Part shown: piece by piece, positions 59,480 through 64,000 of the stretch
Position numbering within the stretch: the first letter of the stretch is position 1
Layout of the letters: every line of letters begins with the position of its first letter
Position numbers and translations under genes: made by a program
Assembly (NCBI GenBank): GCA_963555705.1
Contig: OY743190.1
Coordinates: forward strand, 12,065,501-12,129,500
Source of the DNA: Ligustrum vulgare
Lineage: Eukaryota > Streptophyta > Magnoliopsida > Lamiales > Oleaceae
Length of the DNA stretch: 64,000 nucleotides
Reading direction: 5' to 3'
The notes under the pieces: generated by a model
What the model was told of the DNA's origin: nothing
The model's database searches: none
The model's input: the letters and a program-made list of their open reading frames with translations, nothing else

Positions 59480-60190
59480 ACTGGAGAAATAATTTCATGA
59501 TCGAGAAAATAGTTGTGGTCAATCAATTTGACACTTTGTGATATATGAAATTTGTGATTTTTGATCGAAGAAACTTGTAACCTGTTAAACTTGTAATTTG
59601 TGACCAATGAATAATTCGTGACATATAAAGTGTGTGGTTTGGGACTTAAAAATAATTTATGACCTCAAAGATTTTTTATTTGTGACCGATAAATAAACCG
59701 TGACTTATAAACTTTGTGACCTATAAAATTCGAGATTTGTGATCGAGAAATAAGTTGTGACTTATTAAATATGTTATTGATCAAGAAATAATTTGCAAAC
59801 CATTATTCTTATCATTTGTGAACAAGAAAAAAGTCGTGAATTATAAAAATATGTGATTTGTGATTGATAAATAAGTCGCGAACTATAAGATTTATGATTC
59901 GTGATAATGTAATAAATTGTGACTGAAAGATAAGTTGAAACCTATAAATTTGTAATTTGTAATCTAAAAATAAGTCGTGACCAATTATTTTTATAATTTG
60001 TGACTAAGAAATCATAAACTATAAAATTTGTGATTTGTGATGGAGGAATAAATTGTAACCTATTGTGATCGTGTAATAAATTGTTACCAAAAAATAAGTT
60101 GCGATCTTTAAATTTGTAATTTGTGACAAAAAAATAAGTCATGATAAATTAATTTGATAATTTGTTACTTATATAATTTGTATTGTGAAC
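59480..60190 (+). repeat. Degenerate minisatellite, roughly 35-45-bp units
   Basis: Many diverged units of the form TTTGTGATTTGTGATCGAG, AAATAAGTTGTGAC and CTATAAA follow each other for about 700 bp. Unit length varies, and the array looks old. Confidence 0.65.
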
Positions 60191-60645
60191 GTGGCCATAA
60201 AATGTATCTTATTGTGAACTTAACTTATAAATTATACAATATATTTAATTAGTTAAATAACTAATTAAATATTTAATTATAACCTAGTTTTTGGATTAAA
60301 ATTTTAAATTTCTTAAGTTTAAAATGTGTATTTTAAAATAGTAATTATATTGATACCACAACATTTGTTAACTATACTACATTTTGATTTTGGATTTTTG
60401 AAAGAATGCATAGTTGAAAAGTAATTGAAATTTGTAAAAAATTGTGAGTCCAATAAATTAAAAATAAATTTGGAGAAAAACTTTAAAAAGTGGATTGGGA
60501 CCAAAAGGGCCATAAACTAGACATTTTGCATTGATTTTTGTGCAGAAATCACCCCAACATGCTTGACCTTGTGGTATTTTAATACTATTGTAATTTTTTG
60601 TTGAATTTTTAAAATATATTAAAACCCAAAGTTGGGAAACTCGAC

Positions 60646-61296
60646 TAGAGGTGTCAATCCGAATGATCTGGGTCGGCCCGTCAACATGAAAGCCCGGTAA
60701 CAATCTGCTTGAATAAAAGCCCGCCCGGTGCGGTTTCGGGTTAGCCCACAAATTTCGAATTACAATCCAGGCTCGTCCGTTGGCCCATCCGGATCGAGCT
60801 CATGCGAGTCGCGATTCATTCTGATTTGACTCGTATGAATAAAAATATAGATTTTTTCATATTTATAGTCATTTTTTGTCAAGTTTCTAAATACAAATTG
60901 ATTAAAATGATAAATTCATATTTATACCATAAAATATTTACATAAAATTTAAATTTATATTTTATGTTACATGAATTACTTCTAAATTTGTAAATTTAAA
61001 TAAAACATAAACAAATAATAATTAAATACTAAATGAATTTCTAATTACTATTCTAAAGAACATTACGTTTCTTAGCTATTAGGGAGAAAAAAAATAATAT
61101 TTTACTTTAAAAGTTGTATTAGAGTTTGTAGAAGAATAGAGATTTTCCATGTTACCATATTTAATAAAAACAGTTTTTTTTTATGTTTGACTTCACAATT
61201 TCTTGACCCGTGACCGCCCGCACGGGTCACGGGTCGGCCCGCGATCCCTGACCGATTTTCACTGGTCTGACCGTCTCGTCCATTTTGACACCTCTA
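60646..61296. mobile_element. hAT-type non-autonomous element, 651 bp
   Basis: The ends are TAGAGGTGTCAA and TTGACACCTCTA, with a perfect 8-bp TSD AACTCGAC (60638-60645 and 61297-61304). GC-rich GGGTCGGCCCG-like sequences lie just inside both ends. It is non-coding and about 300 bp upstream of the DCN1-like start codon. Confidence 0.9.
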
Positions 61297-61607
61297 AACT
61301 CGACATTCAAAATATTTATTAAAATATCTGGATTGAAGTGATATACAGATTAAAGATCATGGGCTTTTCTGCAATTATTCCAATTCCAATGTGTAAATTC
61401 ATGACAAAATCGTGACGCTTTCTAGGGTGTATTGGGAACAATGAGCTGGAGAACAAATACACGCACAGAACATACAAATCCATTCTTAAGAACAGTGGGC
61501 TGTGGGGGAGAGAGTCCGGCGGTTTCTTTCTATTAAATTCCCATCGACAACCAGAAAAATATCATCACAATCTCGAAGAAATCGGATTTCTCTCCACTCC
61601 GCTCAAA

Positions 61608-64000
61608 ATGGTCGGTACTAATATGTTTAGCCGCTTTTAAATGCTCTAATGGTTAAAATTTCAGCTAAAGTTCATTTTCTGCAAGCATTAGCAACAGTAT
61701 TCATCATTCTTTAAGTGTTTATCATTGAATTAGAGGTTTCACTGCTTGTTTGGGTAAAAATATACGTGAACTGAATAAAAAGTTTTTTTTCCCTTTGAGA
61801 TATAAAAGTGATTAGTTTCTGGAGTTATTTGCATGGCAGAACAAGCTGGGAAGAGGGCAGCGGGACAAAGTGCAGCAATTCCTGACAATTACAGGCTCCA
61901 GGTATCTTATAATGTCTTAATTGTGAATTCCGAGGCTTAATTTTTGGTTCTAGATGTTAAGTATCAATACTTTCTCTTGATCTGCACTCCTTTTCGTATG
62001 ATTTACTGACTTTATCTATGTTATGTAATTTTAAGTTTCCTAATCTTGCTTTGCTTCAAGAAAACCGTGATATTGCTGCTGGTTGAAAATTTCTTTTGTT
62101 TTAAAAGTGAATGTCCTTTTATACATCCTTGCAAAGAGATACTGCACCTTTTTGGTGCTCTATAGGTGAGTGAGACTGTCAGTACTGTATCCCCGTTCAC
62201 TCGGTTATACCTTCTTAAAAATCATTCATAATATCTGTATTTCTATATGGATGTGCATATACGAGTACACGATGTGTGTGTTTATAAAAATACATTCTCA
62301 TTTCGTCCACCATGCTTTGTGAATCAGTAAAATGCTCAAGTTGTATATCAGATTCTTTTTAAAATTCTTACCAGTTTCCGAACTTGTACTGTTCTTTTGT
62401 GCAAAATGAAATGACCACGCCAGATAAAGTGACTTCATTATACTTACCAGTTACCGGAAGCTTATGTAACATTTGACATTTGTTGTGTAAGGTGTAATGA
62501 CTTGATAAAATGTTTTTCACTCTAGATTTTCTGAATTGTAATGATAGCTCTACTTCATTGGGCTGATATTCTGAGGTTGTCACCTATTAATAAAACAATA
62601 AGCTAGAACTTTATACTTTCTAGTGCAGTGTTCATGCTGGAATGCTCCCAATTGCTAGCTGGTTTAGAAATCTCTAATTGTTTATACATTTAGTTGCATG
62701 TTCTTATGCACATGTTTAATCAAGAAATTGGTCCCATCTGCCAGAAGGTATCAAGCTCTTGAGGATTTCCTCAAACCTTTTTCTTTTGAGGAGTTCCTGA
62801 TCTTAGTGTTCCAATGAATGCCAAATTTTGTGAAATCTGAATTACCTTATTCTCTATTCTGGATGCAGTGAAAAAGTTGCCATTCAGGCACTGAAAGCCA
62901 GTGAATGGAATCTTGAAGGAGCATTTGACTTCTTTTACAGCCAGCCACAAATTAAATCAGCTGATACGAGACATTTGGAAGAGCTTTATAATAGATACAA
63001 AGGCAATTTTATTTGATTCATTCTGCATTCTTTTTGTGTGCCCATGAATGTTTGTCATTTTGCTTTGAGCAACTTCCATTTATTTCTTGCTGAAAGCTCT
63101 CATTAGAATATTTAGCAACTATGTGATTATTGACTTATTTTTAATTCTCTGAAGTGTCTGTAATATGATTGTGGTTCTGTTGACTTGATGCTCATGTTGA
63201 GACAACCTTGGCCTGCTCCTCTCTGTCCACCCTTATCAAATATTGTCCATCCCATTAGTTCTCTTGGAAAACAGGAGTCACAATCACATTGTCCATATAA
63301 GGTTAACAACTCTTTTTACTAAGAGTTCCTCAAGAAAACATTAATAACCTTTGAATCTTAAAAATGGGGATGAATATTAGAGTCATTTTAGTTATGATTA
63401 TAGATAGAGAAGAGTGGTACACATTTCACTTTCATTTTTCGTCGTATACTGTTTTCTTCCACTGTTGAATGGCATTGCTATTTGACTCTCAATAGTGATA
63501 AGAACTAAAGATAGTGAGGGTAATCAACTCTCAAGTCTGAACAACGAAAGACTACACCTTGCCTCAGAAACAGTCACAACAACAAAAACTAAAGACTTAT
63601 TCTTGATAATTTGTGGTTGGCTACAAAGTTTTCATTTCCTTACCGTACTTGTATTCTCCCACAGCTTCATTCAAAATAATAGACATTCAGCAATCAGTTT
63701 TCAAAAAATTGTAGTTTTTCTGAACTAATTAAATATTACTAATCTATTGAGAGATTTTTTTTTTTTTTTTTTTAAATGTCAAACACCAAAACAATCAAGA
63801 GTCTGCAACACTAGAAAGTTGCCAACTTAAAATTATAAAAACTCCTCAGTGTTTGAATTTTGGAGGTCAGAGAACATTCAGTCAATGTAATCTCATCTTG
63901 TTTTGAATAGAAGAAGTTAACTTTCGTTGTGGTTGGGGGGAGAACACCGCTCCCTCCATACAGATAGTTTTATTGGCTGGGACATGATTTGCACTAATAC
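61608..64000 (+). CDS. DCN1: DCN1-like protein (cullin neddylation factor), 5' part, runs off the window
   Basis: DCN1 proteins help attach NEDD8/RUB to cullins, so switching on cullin-RING ubiquitin ligases. Three coding exons: 61608-61610 (only the ATG), 61840-61901, and 62869-63002. Joined, they start MNKLGRGQRDKVQQFLTITG, then SEKVAIQALKASEWNLEGAF, DFFYSQPQIK and RHLEELYNRYK. This is the UBA-like N-terminal domain of plant DCN1-like proteins. The phase is consistent throughout: 3+62+134 nt, ending one base into a codon, where the family continues with Asp. The catalytic-support PONY domain must lie beyond the window; it was not found up to 64000. Intron 3 seems to use a GC donor (AAAG|GCAATT), since no GT donor is near and the frame stops shortly after. 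A 5' UTR of roughly 100-170 bp is likely before 61608. Confidence 0.85.
63005..64000 (+). other. Intron 3 of the DCN1-like gene (partial)
   Basis: T-rich, with a T-run near 63756-63772 and no exon-like sequence. Short ORFs here are not supported. Confidence 0.55.

Overview
The window is nuclear DNA of a flowering plant, almost certainly a eudicot. Evidence: two intron-containing genes typical of plants at its edges, AT-rich intergenic DNA, and a dense nest of plant transposon types (hAT, Mutator-like, Helitron, Ty1/copia-like and Ty3/gypsy LTR elements). The species cannot be named from the sequence alone. Only the two edge genes look like working host genes. Both are cut by the window: a Mn-type metal tolerance (CDF) transporter on the minus strand (1-2158), and a DCN1-like cullin-neddylation gene on the plus strand (61608 to beyond 64000).

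Layout. 1-5.8 kb: MTP gene with a hAT element in its second intron, then a Helitron-like element with a duplicated 5' part. 5.85-8.9 kb: a 3-kb solo LTR. 9.4-11.1 kb: two small hAT-type elements. 11.36-28.38 kb: two members of one unusual LTR retrotransposon family, pointing at each other across 1.1 kb. Neither shows gag or pol. Both carry, antisense to the element, a degenerate intronless copy of a LOG-type cytokinin-activation gene and a second ORF with a Cys-rich motif. One copy is split by a hAT element, the other by a solo LTR. 28.4-30.8 kb: unremarkable DNA with a probable tRNA-derived SINE. 30.84-38.27 kb: an LTR element without visible coding capacity whose inside is three tandem arrays (104, 58 and about 74 bp periods) followed by a 340-bp near-perfect foldback. 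38.9-58.3 kb: remains of a Mutator-like element with two convergent genes, a mudrA-type transposase (plus) and a DUF1985/Ulp1-protease-like gene (minus). The transposase is split by a hAT element. The protease gene is split by a 7.6-kb gag-protease gypsy element, itself split by a 3.3-kb solo LTR. 58.7-61.3 kb: tandem and degenerate repeats and a further hAT element. 61.6-64 kb: the DCN1-like gene.

Element boundaries rest mainly on target-site duplications (TSDs) read directly from the sequence: 8-bp TSDs for hAT insertions, and 5-bp TSDs for LTR insertions with TG..CA ends or, once, a mutated TG..TA end. The order of events is therefore largely readable: MULE, then gypsy element, then solo LTR; and LOG-carrying elements, then hAT or solo LTR. 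The most novel-looking parts are the LOG-carrying retrotransposon pair with its giant inverted-repeat arrangement, the foldback with internal pol III-type boxes, and the three arrays built around the same GAGGT/ACCTC dyad.
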